Shown: positions 25,247-34,767, numbered from the stretch's first letter. The stretch is DNA of 45,865 nucleotides from Bacteroidales bacterium (GCA_016783885.1 JADHVR010000027.1:1-45865), one strand, 5' to 3'. Translations and numbers: made by a program. Notes: generated by a model from the letters alone, not told the origin.

Positions 25247-25280
25247 TTCGTGAACCTTTGTGTCTTAGTGTCTTTGTGGC
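25247..25280. repeat. Dispersed repeat TTCGTGAACCTTTGTGTCTTAG...TTTGTGGC
   Basis: This stretch has the TTTGTGTCTTAGTGTCTTTGTGGC pattern, a cousin of the repeats at 5961-6021 and 28816-28876. The copies share GTGT/TGTGG/TCGTG words, not exact sequence. Confidence 0.5.
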
Positions 25281-25340
25281 GAGAAAAAAATGCCAGTAAA
25301 TCACTAAAACAAAATGTACAGTTTACGCAGACTCTTCCAT

Positions 25341-25356
25341 CCCGATAACTATCGGG
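25341..25356. repeat. Palindrome CCCGATA-AC-TATCGGG
   Basis: A perfect arm pair, extended by AT/AT to ATCCCGATA...TATCGGGAT. A member of the dispersed CCCGAT...ATCGGG family. A tandem CGTAAATCGTAAATCGTAA stretch lies about 40 bp on, before the end of murB. Confidence 0.8.
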
Positions 25357-25422
25357 ATTCGAACTCTGGAAGGTTTAAATCTAAAATCTAAATTCGTAAA
25401 TCGTAAATCGTAACTCGTAAAT

Positions 25423-26439
25423 CTACACTACATTCACCTCCCTTTCCAATTCAACTCCAAACCTTTCAAACACTGATGATTTAATTTTTTCAGATAATTC
25501 CAGGATATCCTCACCTGTTGCATTCCCATAATTTACAAGCACCAATGCCTGCTTATCGTGCACACCTGCATCCTGTATCCTTTTGCCTTTCCATCCGCAT
25601 TGTTCTATTAGCCAACCGGCTGCAAGTTTATAAGTGCCATCGGATTGTAGAAATGAAACAAGTGACGGAAATGCTGATTTTATCTCATTATGCTTTTCTG
25701 CTGTTACAACCGGATTTTTATAAAAACTCCCTGCATTGCCAATTATTTCCGTATCGGGGAGCTTTCTGCGTCGGATGTTGATAACGGCTTCACGGATAGC
25801 CTTAGCGGCTAACTCCTTCACGCCAAGCTTTTTTAACTCATCTTTAATTACTCCGTAATCTGTTTTAAAAAATGGCTTTTTATTTAAACGAAAGGTAACA
25901 GAAAGTATAACAACTTTTCCTTTTAATTCATTTTTAAAAATACTGCTCCTGTATCCGAAATGACAATCTGCCTTTTTAAAGTTCTTTACCGAACCATCAG
26001 TTAAATCATAAAATTCAACTTCATAAAAAAAATCTTTCATCTCAACGCCATACGCCCCGATATTCTGGATAGGGCTGGCGCCAACGCTACCGGGTATCAG
26101 CGAAAGGTTCTCAATTCCTACATAGTTATGATTTACACAATACCGGACAAATTCATCCCAGTTTTCACCGGACGCAGCTTTCACAAAAACATGTCGGGCA
26201 TCTTCATCAACTATTTCAATACCTCTAAGGTCGATTTTTATTACAAGTCCGTTAAAATTCTTTGTAAAAAGAACATTGCTTCCACCTCCAATGAATAAAT
26301 AAGGCAATTTCTTAATTTTAATAAATCTATCTATTTCCCTTATGTCAACCAATGAAGCAACCCTAATAAAATATTTTGCATCTACATTTAAACCGAAGGT
26401 ATTAAGTGATTTTAATGAATAGTCTTTCAAAATTTCCAT
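25423..26439 (-). CDS. murB: UDP-N-acetylenolpyruvoylglucosamine reductase
   Basis: The 338-residue protein is a type I MurB (E. coli-like). FAD-binding blocks: PYLFIGGGSNVLF and LIPGSVGASPIQNIGAYG. The catalytic Ser is in GNAGSFYKNP, and the C-terminal Glu in GVELEREVNVV. It reduces the enolpyruvyl group to give UDP-MurNAc in peptidoglycan synthesis, using NADPH. It is not in a mur cluster here; it is divergent from a glycosyltransferase pair. Confidence 0.95.
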   Translation of the reverse strand: MEILKDYSLKSLNTFGLNVDAKYFIRVASLVDIREIDRFIKIKKLPYLFIGGGSNVLFTKNFNGLVIKIDLRGIEIVDEDARHVFVKAASGENWDEFVRYCVNHNYVGIENLSLIPGSVGASPIQNIGAYGVEMKDFFYEVEFYDLTDGSVKNFKKADCHFGYRSSIFKNELKGKVVILSVTFRLNKKPFFKTDYGVIKDELKKLGVKELAAKAIREAVINIRRRKLPDTEIIGNAGSFYKNPVVTAEKHNEIKSAFPSLVSFLQSDGTYKLAAGWLIEQCGWKGKRIQDAGVHDKQALVLVNYGNATGEDILELSEKIKSSVFERFGVELEREVNVV

Positions 26440-26509
26440 CGTCCCAAAGATATAAAGAAAGAGTTAATTTAAGTATTTATTATTTTCGCCGGATAAAACA
26501 GGGTTATTA

Positions 26510-27625
26510 TTGAAAAAAGCAATAGTATCGGTAATAAATGATCTAATAACTGACCAAAGAGTTGATAAGACATGCAACACTTTAGTAAGATTGGGATTTG
26601 ATGTAATGCTTATAGGAAGAAAAAAAAGAGACAGCCTGCCTCTTGATAAAAGAAATTACAACACGCACCGTATGAAACTTTTATTTAAAAAAGGTCCGTT
26701 TTTCTATGCAGAATACAATACCAGGTTGTTCTTTTTTCTTCTTTTTAATAAAGCAGATTTATTGGTTTCAAACGATCTTGATACACTCTTACCTAATTTC
26801 CTGATACATAAATTCAAACGTATCCATATTGTTTACGACAGCCACGAATATTTCACGGAAACTCCCGAAGTAGTCAACAGGAAATTCGTTAAAGGCATTT
26901 GGGAAAGCATCGAAAAATGGATTTTCCCGAAGTTAAAAGATGTTTTTACTGTGAGCGAATCCATTGCCGGTGTTTACAAAAAAAAATATGGAATTGATGT
27001 TAACGTGGTCAGGAATGTTCCTATGATAAAAAAAATTACCAAAATAAAATCCGGAAAAGAACTGGGACTTCCGGAAGATAAAAAAATTATCCTGTTACAA
27101 GGTTCGGGCATTAATATTCAACGTGGCGCTGAAGAGTTGATCCAATCCATGCAATATCTCGAAAACATACTTTTGCTTATCATCGGCGGAGGAGATGTAA
27201 TTGAGGATTTAAAGAAACAATCGGCAAAACTGAATTTACAAAACAAGATCAGGTTTATTCCGAAACTTTCTATTGACGAGTTATTTCATTACACCGCCAA
27301 TGCTGATATCGGTCTTACATTAGATAAAGACACCAATCTGAATTACAGATACAGTCTTCCAAACAAATTATTCGATTACATACATGCCGGCATTCCGGTT
27401 TTGGCATCGCCCATGGTGGAAGTAAAAAAAATTATAGAAAAATATAAAATCGGGGATACTATTGAGAACCATGACCCAAAACATATAGCTTCGAAAATCC
27501 GGCAGATGACAGAAAACGAAGCACAATTAAAAATCCGGAAAGAAAATATTAAGTTTGCAGCCGAAGAGTTATGCTGGGAAAAGGAAGAGAAAATAATAGC
27601 AGATGTTTATAAGCAATATGCCTGA
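26510..27625 (+). CDS. Glycosyltransferase (GT4-like)
   Basis: The 371-residue protein uses a TTG start. It has two Rossmann-like halves: an N-terminal acceptor-binding part ([16 protein letters not shown], then [24 protein letters not shown]) and a C-terminal donor-binding part ([23 protein letters not shown], ending [20 protein letters not shown]). These are marks of GT-B enzymes of the GT4 type. Sugar donor and acceptor are unknown. The next gene overlaps it, so the two probably act on the same surface glycan. Confidence 0.85.
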   Translation: MKKAIVSVINDLITDQRVDKTCNTLVRLGFDVMLIGRKKRDSLPLDKRNYNTHRMKLLFKKGPFFYAEYNTRLFFFLLFNKADLLVSNDLDTLLPNFLIHKFKRIHIVYDSHEYFTETPEVVNRKFVKGIWESIEKWIFPKLKDVFTVSESIAGVYKKKYGIDVNVVRNVPMIKKITKIKSGKELGLPEDKKIILLQGSGINIQRGAEELIQSMQYLENILLLIIGGGDVIEDLKKQSAKLNLQNKIRFIPKLSIDELFHYTANADIGLTLDKDTNLNYRYSLPNKLFDYIHAGIPVLASPMVEVKKIIEKYKIGDTIENHDPKHIASKIRQMTENEAQLKIRKENIKFAAEELCWEKEEKIIADVYKQYA

Positions 27626-28748
27626 CAAGTATTTACATATCGTTTCTTTCGACATACCGTATCCGCCAAACTACGGTGGCGTTATAGATGTATTTTACAA
27701 GATTAAAGCACTTCATAAGAAAGGTATTAAAATCATATTGCATTGTTATGAATATAATGGTCGGGATAGAAACGATGAGTTAAAAAAATATTGTGAGAAG
27801 GTTTTTTATTATCCAAGGATATTGGGGTTAATATCAGCTTTATCTCTGAAACCTTACATCGTTTCGAGCCGGCGTTCGGAGAAGCTGATAAATAATTTAC
27901 TGAAAGACGACTATCCGATCCTTTTTGAAGGATTACACAGTTGTTATTATATAAACGATAAAAGATTAAAAAATCGTTTTAAAATATACAGGGAAAGCAA
28001 TATCGAACACCTGTACTACTTTAACCTTTTTAGAGCTGATAAAAAAACTTTCAACAAACTGTATTTTCTGTTTGCCAGTATCAAGCTACGTTTATATCAG
28101 AAAGTCCTGAAACATGCTTCCCTTATGCTTGTAGTTTCACAAAAAGACACTGAATATCTCGGAAAACACTTCCCTGAAAACAAAGTTGAGTATCTCCCGA
28201 GTTTTCACGCCAATGAAAAAGTTGAATCCAAAACAGGCAATGGAGACTATGCCCTGTACAATGGCAATATTGAAGTACCTGAAAATGCACATGCCGTTTC
28301 TTACCTGATCAACGGGGTTTTTAATGATCTGAATATACCTTTGGTAGTTGCAGGCATGAAACCTCCGCAATATATTCAGAAACTTTCTTCGGAACATTTA
28401 AATGTTAAGATCATTGCCAATCCTGATGATGAACAGATGTTCGACCTGATTCGCAATGCACATGTTAATATTCTTGTTACTTCCCAGGCAACCGGGCTTA
28501 AGCTGAAATTGCTTAACACTCTTTATAAAGGAAGGTATTGCCTTGTAAACGACAAAATGCTTAATGGCACTAATCTAAATAATCTTTGTGAGATTGGGAA
28601 TACACCTGCCGAACTAAAAGAAAAATTAAAAACGCTTTTCAAACGAAACTTTGAAGAAGACCAGATTTCCCTCAGAGAAAAAACCCTGAACAAGTACTAT
28701 TCCAACGAAACCAATGCTGAAAAATTAATTCAGGGAGTGTTTGGATAA
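27618..28748 (+). CDS. Second glycosyltransferase (GT-B fold)
   Basis: About 376 residues from ATG 27618 (ATG 27603 would add five). It starts inside the end of the preceding gene. The N-terminal motif [19 protein letters not shown] is typical of GT4-like enzymes that begin with a glycine-rich nucleotide-sugar-fold loop, and the C-terminal half has [19 protein letters not shown] and [20 protein letters not shown]. It is more divergent than its neighbour and could be a member of a GT family with weak donor-site motifs. Specificity is unknown. Confidence 0.78.
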   Translation: MPDKYLHIVSFDIPYPPNYGGVIDVFYKIKALHKKGIKIILHCYEYNGRDRNDELKKYCEKVFYYPRILGLISALSLKPYIVSSRRSEKLINNLLKDDYPILFEGLHSCYYINDKRLKNRFKIYRESNIEHLYYFNLFRADKKTFNKLYFLFASIKLRLYQKVLKHASLMLVVSQKDTEYLGKHFPENKVEYLPSFHANEKVESKTGNGDYALYNGNIEVPENAHAVSYLINGVFNDLNIPLVVAGMKPPQYIQKLSSEHLNVKIIANPDDEQMFDLIRNAHVNILVTSQATGLKLKLLNTLYKGRYCLVNDKMLNGTNLNNLCEIGNTPAELKEKLKTLFKRNFEEDQISLREKTLNKYYSNETNAEKLIQGVFG

Positions 28749-28760
28749 TAGGGGGCTAAA
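28746..28760. repeat. 15-bp repeat TAATAGGGGGCTAAA
   Basis: An exact copy is at 121-135. Here it overlaps the stop region of the second glycosyltransferase; the other copy lies just past the stop of the histidine kinase gene, on the opposite side relative to transcription. Confidence 0.5.
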
Positions 28761-28815
28761 ACATGTTATAAGTTATTCGTTATTTGTTATTTGTTGTAAG
28801 TTAAATGTAAATCTT

Positions 28816-28876
28816 CACGAATAAAGAAAAAAGGAGGTAAAGCAAAATATATTTGTGTTAATTCGTGTAATTCGTG
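28816..28876. repeat. Quasi-palindromic repeat with CACGAAT / ATTCGTG
   Basis: CACGAAT (28816-28822) pairs with either of two ATTCGTG copies (28861-28867, 28870-28876). It lies between convergent genes. Related to the repeats at 5961 and 25247. Confidence 0.5.
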
Positions 28877-28883
28877 TCAAGAA

Positions 28884-29573
28884 TCAATAATCAATAGTCA
28901 ATCCTTCCGGAACCACTTTCCCATCTTCACATTTTAATGTTCTTGCAGGGAACTCCTTGAATAGAGTATAATTATGTGTAGCCATTAAAACCGCTCGCCC
29001 CGTTTTACCGATATCGAATAAAAGCTTCATAATTCCTTTTGATGTTTCAGGGTCCAGGTTTCCGGTTGGCTCATCTGCCAGAATTATCTCAGGATCGTTA
29101 ACCAATGCTCTCGCAACTCCAACCCTTTGCTGTTCACCACCCGACAACTGGTGTGGCATTTTGAATCCCTTTGTACCCAAACCTACTTTATCCAAAACAT
29201 CCTGTGTGCGTTCCTGCATCTTACGTTTATCTTTCCATCCTGTGGCTTTCATCACAAAATGCAAATTTTCGGCAACGGTTCTATCGGTGAGTAGTTGAAA
29301 ATCCTGGAAAATGATTCCCAGCTTCCGGCGCAAAAAAGGTATTTCTTTATTTCTTATTTTACTCAGATCATGTCCTGCAACCACTGCCGAACCTTCTTTT
29401 AAAGGTAAATCGGCATAGATGATCTGGAGCAGGCTGCTTTTCCCGCTGCCGGTTTTACCAATTAAATAAACAAATTCCCCCTTTTCTATTTTCAGGTTTA
29501 CTTCAGATAATACCAGTATCTCCCTTTGAAAAACCGATATATTTTCTAATTCAATTGTTGTATCTAATGACAT
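28884..29573 (-). CDS. ftsE: ABC ATPase FtsE (cell division)
   Basis: The 229-residue ATPase has Walker A GKTGSGKSS, Q-loop IIFQDFQLL, signature QLSGGEQQRVGVARAL, Walker B IILADEPTGNLD and the H-loop ATHN. The block FLRRKLGIIFQDFQLLTDRT is FtsE-like. FtsEX sits at the division site and activates peptidoglycan hydrolases. The FtsX permease gene is not adjacent here, as is common in Bacteroidota. A LolD-type ATPase is the main alternative. Confidence 0.82.
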   Translation of the reverse strand: MSLDTTIELENISVFQREILVLSEVNLKIEKGEFVYLIGKTGSGKSSLLQIIYADLPLKEGSAVVAGHDLSKIRNKEIPFLRRKLGIIFQDFQLLTDRTVAENLHFVMKATGWKDKRKMQERTQDVLDKVGLGTKGFKMPHQLSGGEQQRVGVARALVNDPEIILADEPTGNLDPETSKGIMKLLFDIGKTGRAVLMATHNYTLFKEFPARTLKCEDGKVVPEGLTIDY

Positions 29574-29739
29574 TCTGATTTTATTTACAGAGCCAAAAAT
29601 AATTAAATTCTATAACAAATCTTTGTGTTGGTAAGGTAATGTTTCAGAATGTGCAATGTTAATGGTTATATGTTATCCTACGGACTTGCTTCACTTCGTA
29701 AGTTATTTGTTATAAGTTTGATAAAAAAACCTATTAATC

Positions 29740-29773
29740 TTTGCATTAAGATTAGTTTTTTTTCATATATTTG
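29740..29773 (+). promoter_or_regulatory. Bacteroidota-type promoter upstream of secreted-protein pair
   Basis: TTTG at 29740-29743 and TATATTTG at 29766-29773 (TAnnTTTG), separated by 22 bp, close to the usual 19-21 spacing. It sits 28 bp before the ATG at 29802. Confidence 0.55.
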
Positions 29774-29801
29774 TGAAAAATCCTAATTTAAAACCTGTGA
29801 T

Positions 29802-31844
29802 ATGAAAAGAACACTTTCACTCTTAAGCCTGTTAATTATCGGAACGAATGTTTTACAAGCACAATCAGCAACATTTGAATTACCACAAATTCCCAACCCG
29901 GGTTCTACTGTTACTGTGCCCTTAAGTGTGATTGATTGTAATGGTGATTGTTGTTGGTTATCAACAGCACAATTTATTATTATTTATAACTCCGGCGTCT
30001 TAACACCAACCGGTAATTACAATTGCCCAAATCCGAACTATCCCTTTTATGAATGGATGATCACCTTTTATTCAGAAAATACCATTGTAATAACATATTT
30101 AAGCTTTAGTGGATCAATTCAGATGAATCCACCTGAAGTATTAATTGAACTGGTATTTAACTATAATAGTGGGACTTCAGTTTTGAATTTATTCGGAAAT
30201 ATGAATTTAGGAAACAGTAATTGTGATTTAATTTTTATTAACGGATGTGTAGGTGGAACTTCTATTGGAGATAATATCTGGACAGGAAACATAAGCGATA
30301 ACTGGTTTGAATACGGAAACTGGAGTTTTTCAACTGTCCCAACAGAAGAAGATGACATATTAATTCCCGGAATAACCAATATTGCCTATCCTGTTATTGA
30401 TAATGCAAGTATAATTGCCAAAAAAATAACCATTATGAATAATGGCATAATTACCCTGTCACCTTCAGCAAGCCTTACAATTAATGAACTTTTCATAAAT
30501 GATGGGTTATTGCAAATTCAAAGTGACAATATGGGACACTCAGGTTCATTCATAAATTTGGGGGGCATTGACGGTACCGGTACCTTTGAATTTGACCGCC
30601 ACATTACAAACAGCAGTCCTTCAACCGATCCATTCGACTGGCATTATTTATCTTCTCCGATACAGGGGTTTTACTCTGATAATATACCTGATTATCTTAT
30701 CAATAATTGGGATGAATTTAATGGAATGTACCAGGTCATACAGGGAAATATTCCGTGTACACCTGCCGATCCTCCTGTTGTTTTAAATCCTATGGAAGGC
30801 TGGAGTATTAAACTTGACCCGGATTATATTTCAAATTGCGGGTTTGGTACCGGTGAAACAATTGAAATTACAGGGCAGACTACCGATTTACATTCCGGAA
30901 CGTATTCCGTTCCATTTACTTTCACACCTGGAAATACTTTTGAAGGATGGAACCTGCTTGGCAATCCGTATCCTTGTTCCATTGACCCTGGTTTAATTTC
31001 CTGGCCGGAAAATCTTAATCAATCCATCTATCTGTGGGATGGCAGGTTAAGTACATATTTTACCTGGGCAGGAGGTGTTGGTCCTAATATTCCGCCTACT
31101 CAGGGCTTTTTTGTAAATGCCATTGGAAACGGAACTATGACATTCTCAGGCGATGAAAGGATACATGATACGGAGTTACCCTGGTTTAAATCTGAAATTG
31201 AGGATTTGGTTACTTTAAAAGCCACTGCCACAGGTAATGACTATTATGATATTACTCACATCAGGTTCCTGAATGAGGCAACACCTCAATTTGACAAAGT
31301 CTGGGACGCTTATAAACTTTTATCAACCGTACCGGAAGTACCCCAGATATACACTTCAGCAGTAAATGACATACTGTCAATCAATACGCAGCCCGAAACT
31401 CTATTCGTTCCATTAGCATTTACTTCCGGTCAATCCGGTATTTTTACTATCGAAGCTATTGAAACAAGTGAATTTACTGATATAAGACTGGAAGATATAT
31501 TTACAGGCACTCTCACTGACCTGCTTATTGATTCCTATACTTTTGATTATACAGCAGGTGATGATCCTGACAGGTTCATAATTCATTTTACTCCGGTAGG
31601 TTTCTATGAATATGAAGCAAGTAATATAAAAAAGATATGGTCGAATGATCATAATATCTATATAAATATTCCCAATGGCTTAGAAGGTAGTATTGTTGTT
31701 TACAACCTGATTGGACAGGAAATAATAAGAACAAACATAAAAGCAGGATTGAACATTATTCCGACAAAAGTAATCAACACCTTCTATATTGTAAAAGTAC
31801 TAACTAACAGTTATATAGTAACCGAAAAAGTATATATCAAATGA
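29802..31844 (+). CDS. Secreted protein with cohesin-like N-terminus and T9SS-like C-terminus
   Basis: The 680-residue protein has a signal peptide (about 1-20). Residues about 22-150 read like a cohesin-type beta sandwich (STVTVPLSVIDCNG, then AQFIIIYNSGVLTPTGNY). Next comes a repeat-like beta domain starting NIWTGNISDNWFEYGNW with PTEEDDILIPG, then a module with LLGNPYPCSIDPGLISWP. The end (IVVYNLIGQEII ... FYIVKVL) is like the T9SS sorting domain but lacks its YPNP opening. Cohesin-like domains usually hold protein partners on surfaces; no dockerin was seen. The next gene is a paralogue joined by ATGA overlap. Confidence 0.75.
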   Translation: MKRTLSLLSLLIIGTNVLQAQSATFELPQIPNPGSTVTVPLSVIDCNGDCCWLSTAQFIIIYNSGVLTPTGNYNCPNPNYPFYEWMITFYSENTIVITYLSFSGSIQMNPPEVLIELVFNYNSGTSVLNLFGNMNLGNSNCDLIFINGCVGGTSIGDNIWTGNISDNWFEYGNWSFSTVPTEEDDILIPGITNIAYPVIDNASIIAKKITIMNNGIITLSPSASLTINELFINDGLLQIQSDNMGHSGSFINLGGIDGTGTFEFDRHITNSSPSTDPFDWHYLSSPIQGFYSDNIPDYLINNWDEFNGMYQVIQGNIPCTPADPPVVLNPMEGWSIKLDPDYISNCGFGTGETIEITGQTTDLHSGTYSVPFTFTPGNTFEGWNLLGNPYPCSIDPGLISWPENLNQSIYLWDGRLSTYFTWAGGVGPNIPPTQGFFVNAIGNGTMTFSGDERIHDTELPWFKSEIEDLVTLKATATGNDYYDITHIRFLNEATPQFDKVWDAYKLLSTVPEVPQIYTSAVNDILSINTQPETLFVPLAFTSGQSGIFTIEAIETSEFTDIRLEDIFTGTLTDLLIDSYTFDYTAGDDPDRFIIHFTPVGFYEYEASNIKKIWSNDHNIYINIPNGLEGSIVVYNLIGQEIIRTNIKAGLNIIPTKVINTFYIVKVLTNSYIVTEKVYIK

Positions 31845-33916
31845 AAAAAATAATTTTATTTTTTGGCATGCTGTTAATTAGTTTAAGTTTAACTCTTGGA
31901 CAAACTGCAACACTCAGTGTACCCGCTTTAGGGGCTGGGTTGCCCGCGGGCTCAGTTTTTTTTCCTGTAACTATTGATGCAATTGATGATGGCGTTGCAA
32001 CATTGCAGTTTTATTTTGAATTTAATGAGACTGTATTAACACCCTTGAATGTTACATATCCAAATACAAACTTTCCGTTTTATGAATGGATGAATAACCT
32101 CAACTATGCACCTGGTGAAATTATTTTGACATGGATGAGTTTAATGGGTATGAATGTATATCCTGCACCAGGTGAAGTATTTTGTATTATCGAATTTTAT
32201 TATACCGGCTATCCCAACTATCCTTATTTCGTTTGGGGAACTAATAAAGGTGTTCATAGTTATCCTGAAAAAGGTATGACTGCAATGTGGACAGAAACAC
32301 TTGCTCAGTTTTCACTAACATTAATTGATGGAGGAACACCAATACCACAAAATATCTGGACAGGCGCAATAGATGATGACTGGTTTAATCCGGGCAATTG
32401 GGATTTGGGCTCCATACCTTCTGCTGGAGATGATGTACATATTTCTGATATGAGCACAGCCCCTTTTCCAGTTATTTATTTTCCGGGAGCATTAACCGTT
32501 TCCTTAACTATTCATCCTAATGCTTCCCTGACAATTGCTCCGGGTGGTGATTTAACTACTAACGGATTGTTTACAAATGAAGGAGTATTTATTATTAATA
32601 GTGGAAAATCAGGTTCTTGTGGTTCACTGATAAATCTCAACGCATCTTCAATATTTGGTAACGGCACTTTTACATTTAAAAAAAACACCGATATTAATGG
32701 GCTAACAGGGAATATAAATTCATGGCACAATCTGTCTTCTCCTTTGGATGGTTTCAACACAGAAGATATCCTGGATTATTATGTAAATCGTTGGGACGAG
32801 AGTCTGGATGAATGGGAGATACTTTCAACCGGTGATTCATGCAATCCTGTTTCACCACCCGCTTTCATCAATCCAATGGAAGGCTGGAGTATTAAACTAA
32901 ACCAGAATTTTCCTGATACCTGCCCTGGTTCAAGTACGGGAACTATCATAGAATTCTCCGGCCCTGTAACTGATTTACATGCCGGTTCATACAGCATTCC
33001 GTTTACTGCAAACACTTCAGGATATAATTTATTGGGAAATCCTTACCCAAGCTACGTTGATCCGGGACTAATACCCTGGCCGGCCAACCTGGAACAGGCC
33101 ATTTACTTCAAAAATGGATGGTCGGATAGCTATTGGTCGTGGGCAGGCGGTATCGGGCCAAACATACCTCCGGCACAGGGTTTCTTTGTGAAGGCTACGG
33201 GAGATGGGGTTTTAACCTTTACGGGAAATGAAAGGGTGCATGATTCTATCAGTACAAAAAAGTTAGGACCCGGTGAGAAATTGTTAGCCTTTAAAGTTTC
33301 GAATCATGAAAATCATCTTTTTGATCTCACTTATATCCGGTTCAAAGAAGGCTCAACACCTGGATTTGACAGTAAATGGGATGCTTATAAACTATTTACC
33401 GAATCACCAGGTGTGCCACAGCTTTACACAAAAGCCGTAGAGGATGATTTATCCATTAATTGCTCACCTGAGTTATCAGCGATTCCGTTATATTTCGCTT
33501 GTGGGCAATCCGGTATTTTTACTATCGAAGCTATTGAAACAAGCGATTTTGTTGATGTTATGCTTGAAGATTTGTTTACAGGCACTTTCACTGACCTGCT
33601 TGTTGATTCTTATACTTTTAATTTTACAACCGGTGATGATCCTGACAGGTTCATAATTCATTTTACTCCGTTATGTTTCCAGGAATATGAAGCAAGTAAT
33701 ATAAAGATATGGTCGAATGAACACAATATCTATGTAAATAATCTAAATTCTAGTGATGGCTATATTTCAGTTTACAATATCATAGGACAAGAGAGCGCAA
33801 GAAAAAATATTGAACCCGGTTTAAATGTAATCCCTGTGCATGAAGTAAATACCTTTTATCTTGTCAGGGTAGTAACTTCAGCCAATGCAGTTACTGCAAA
33901 GATTTATATCAGGTAA
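31841..33916 (+). CDS. Secreted cohesin-like protein, paralogue of preceding gene
   Basis: The 691-residue protein has the same order as its neighbour: signal peptide (to about LTLGQ), cohesin-like region (GLPAGSVFFPVTIDA, then FYFEFNETVLTPLN), NIWTGAIDDDWFNPGNW, GNPYPSYVDPGLIPWP and C-terminal VYNIIGQE...FYLVRVV. The two C-terminal thirds share unusually long identical DNA stretches (31431-31468 with 33506-33543; 31557-31595 with 33632-33670), while the N-termini differ more. The gene begins in the stop of the first (ATGA), so both are made together, probably as surface proteins with related but distinct ligands. Confidence 0.77.
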   Translation: MKKIILFFGMLLISLSLTLGQTATLSVPALGAGLPAGSVFFPVTIDAIDDGVATLQFYFEFNETVLTPLNVTYPNTNFPFYEWMNNLNYAPGEIILTWMSLMGMNVYPAPGEVFCIIEFYYTGYPNYPYFVWGTNKGVHSYPEKGMTAMWTETLAQFSLTLIDGGTPIPQNIWTGAIDDDWFNPGNWDLGSIPSAGDDVHISDMSTAPFPVIYFPGALTVSLTIHPNASLTIAPGGDLTTNGLFTNEGVFIINSGKSGSCGSLINLNASSIFGNGTFTFKKNTDINGLTGNINSWHNLSSPLDGFNTEDILDYYVNRWDESLDEWEILSTGDSCNPVSPPAFINPMEGWSIKLNQNFPDTCPGSSTGTIIEFSGPVTDLHAGSYSIPFTANTSGYNLLGNPYPSYVDPGLIPWPANLEQAIYFKNGWSDSYWSWAGGIGPNIPPAQGFFVKATGDGVLTFTGNERVHDSISTKKLGPGEKLLAFKVSNHENHLFDLTYIRFKEGSTPGFDSKWDAYKLFTESPGVPQLYTKAVEDDLSINCSPELSAIPLYFACGQSGIFTIEAIETSDFVDVMLEDLFTGTFTDLLVDSYTFNFTTGDDPDRFIIHFTPLCFQEYEASNIKIWSNEHNIYVNNLNSSDGYISVYNIIGQESARKNIEPGLNVIPVHEVNTFYLVRVVTSANAVTAKIYIR

Positions 33917-33932
33917 AATGAATTAAATGTTA

Positions 33933-33940
33933 TATCTTTG
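33933..33940 (+). promoter_or_regulatory. -7 box TATCTTTG upstream of toxin-antitoxin module
   Basis: It fits TAnnTTTG and lies 27 bp before the antitoxin ATG. No clear -33 TTTG was found. Confidence 0.35.
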
Positions 33941-33967
33941 TAATAAAAATAAATATAAAATGATATT

Positions 33968-34189
33968 ATGAGCGAACAAGTTATAAATCAAGAATTTAAT
34001 ACTTATTTTAAATTGCTAACCAAAGATCAAAAAGAATCGATATTGCTTTTGATAAAATCATTTGTTAATCGAACTAACAGGATTAGTGTAGAGCAATATA
34101 ATAATGAAATAGATGCAGCAGAAGCCAGAATATCTCAAGGGCTTTATATATCCCATGAAGAAATTGAAAAAGAGTCAAAGGAATGGTAA
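33968..34189 (+). CDS. Antitoxin of a type II toxin-antitoxin module
   Basis: The 73-residue acidic protein has an N-terminal helix-turn-helix-like part (EFNTYFKLLTKDQKESILLL) and a C-terminal helix ending in ISQGLYISHEEIEKESKEW, the layout of antitoxins paired with ParE/RelE toxins in Bacteroidota. Its last 7 bp overlap the start of the toxin gene, which is normal for such modules. The gene is intact, while its toxin partner is interrupted. Confidence 0.82.
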   Translation: MSEQVINQEFNTYFKLLTKDQKESILLLIKSFVNRTNRISVEQYNNEIDAAEARISQGLYISHEEIEKESKEW

Positions 34190-34625
34190 AAAAAAAATTG
34201 AAGATTATTTGGGATAAACATGCATCAGATCATTTAAAAGATATATATGATTATATAAGTGATGATTCTGTACAAAGTGCTCAAAAAGTAAAAGAAAAGA
34301 TATTATCAACAATACGAAAGTTACCAGATAATCCATATATGTTTGCACAAGATAGGTTTAAAAAAAACAATTCGGGAACTTACAGAGCATTTATAGTATA
34401 TAATCCGAATCAAGGGTTGAAAATCATGCCTGATACTTAGTGTTTTACAAAGTTGAAATTATATTTAAAAGGACATACGATTTCTTAACTCCTTGATTTT
34501 CAAATATAGTTGAAATTCAACCCTTGATTCGGATATATAGTTATCGAATAGCTTACAAAATAACAGATGACTTCATTCAGATTTTGCGTATCAGGCATAC
34601 TAGCAGAGAACCAATAGAATATTAA
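34183..34625 (+). pseudogene. ParE/RelE-like toxin gene split by a MITE
   Basis: The open frame now ends at 34440 after 85 residues, the last part (NPNQGLKIMPDT) being read from the inserted element. Joining 34183-34402 to 34540-34625 gives 306 bp, a single frame of 101 residues that ends RIAYKITDDFIQILRIRHTS, then REPIEY. This is the normal length and C-terminus of ParE toxins. The lost tail carries part of the conserved core, so the present product is probably inactive. A truncated product might still bind the antitoxin. Confidence 0.88.
34403..34534. mobile_element. MITE (132 bp) inserted in the toxin gene
   Basis: Perfect 19-bp terminal inverted repeats, ATCCGAATCAAGGGTTGAA (34403-34421) and its complement (34516-34534). 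The element is flanked by the direct repeat ATATA (34398-34402 and 34535-34539), a 5-bp target-site duplication. There is no transposase, so it must have moved with a transposase from elsewhere. AGTTGAAATT occurs twice inside (34451 and 34508). Excision restores the toxin frame exactly. No second copy of the ends was seen in this window. Confidence 0.9.
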
Positions 34626-34767
34626 ATTTTTTACCTAATTCTTCGCAAAAAATCCAGGCATCCCGATTTAGAAATTATTTAGCTTCTCATTAGCGAAAGT
34701 TACTAAGATTTTATGATAGGACTCTCCTTGTCGATTCATTATGTATTTAACTATGGTAAAACTTTTG

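Noticed and set aside
25393..25425. CRISPR-like tandem repeats (CGTAAATCGTAAATCGTAA)
   Set aside because: The unit is about 9 bp with no spacers, so this is a simple tandem repeat.
28884..29573. LolD instead of FtsE
   Set aside because: Possible, but the FLRRKLGIIFQDFQLLTDRT block is closer to FtsE; no LolC/E-like gene is next to it.
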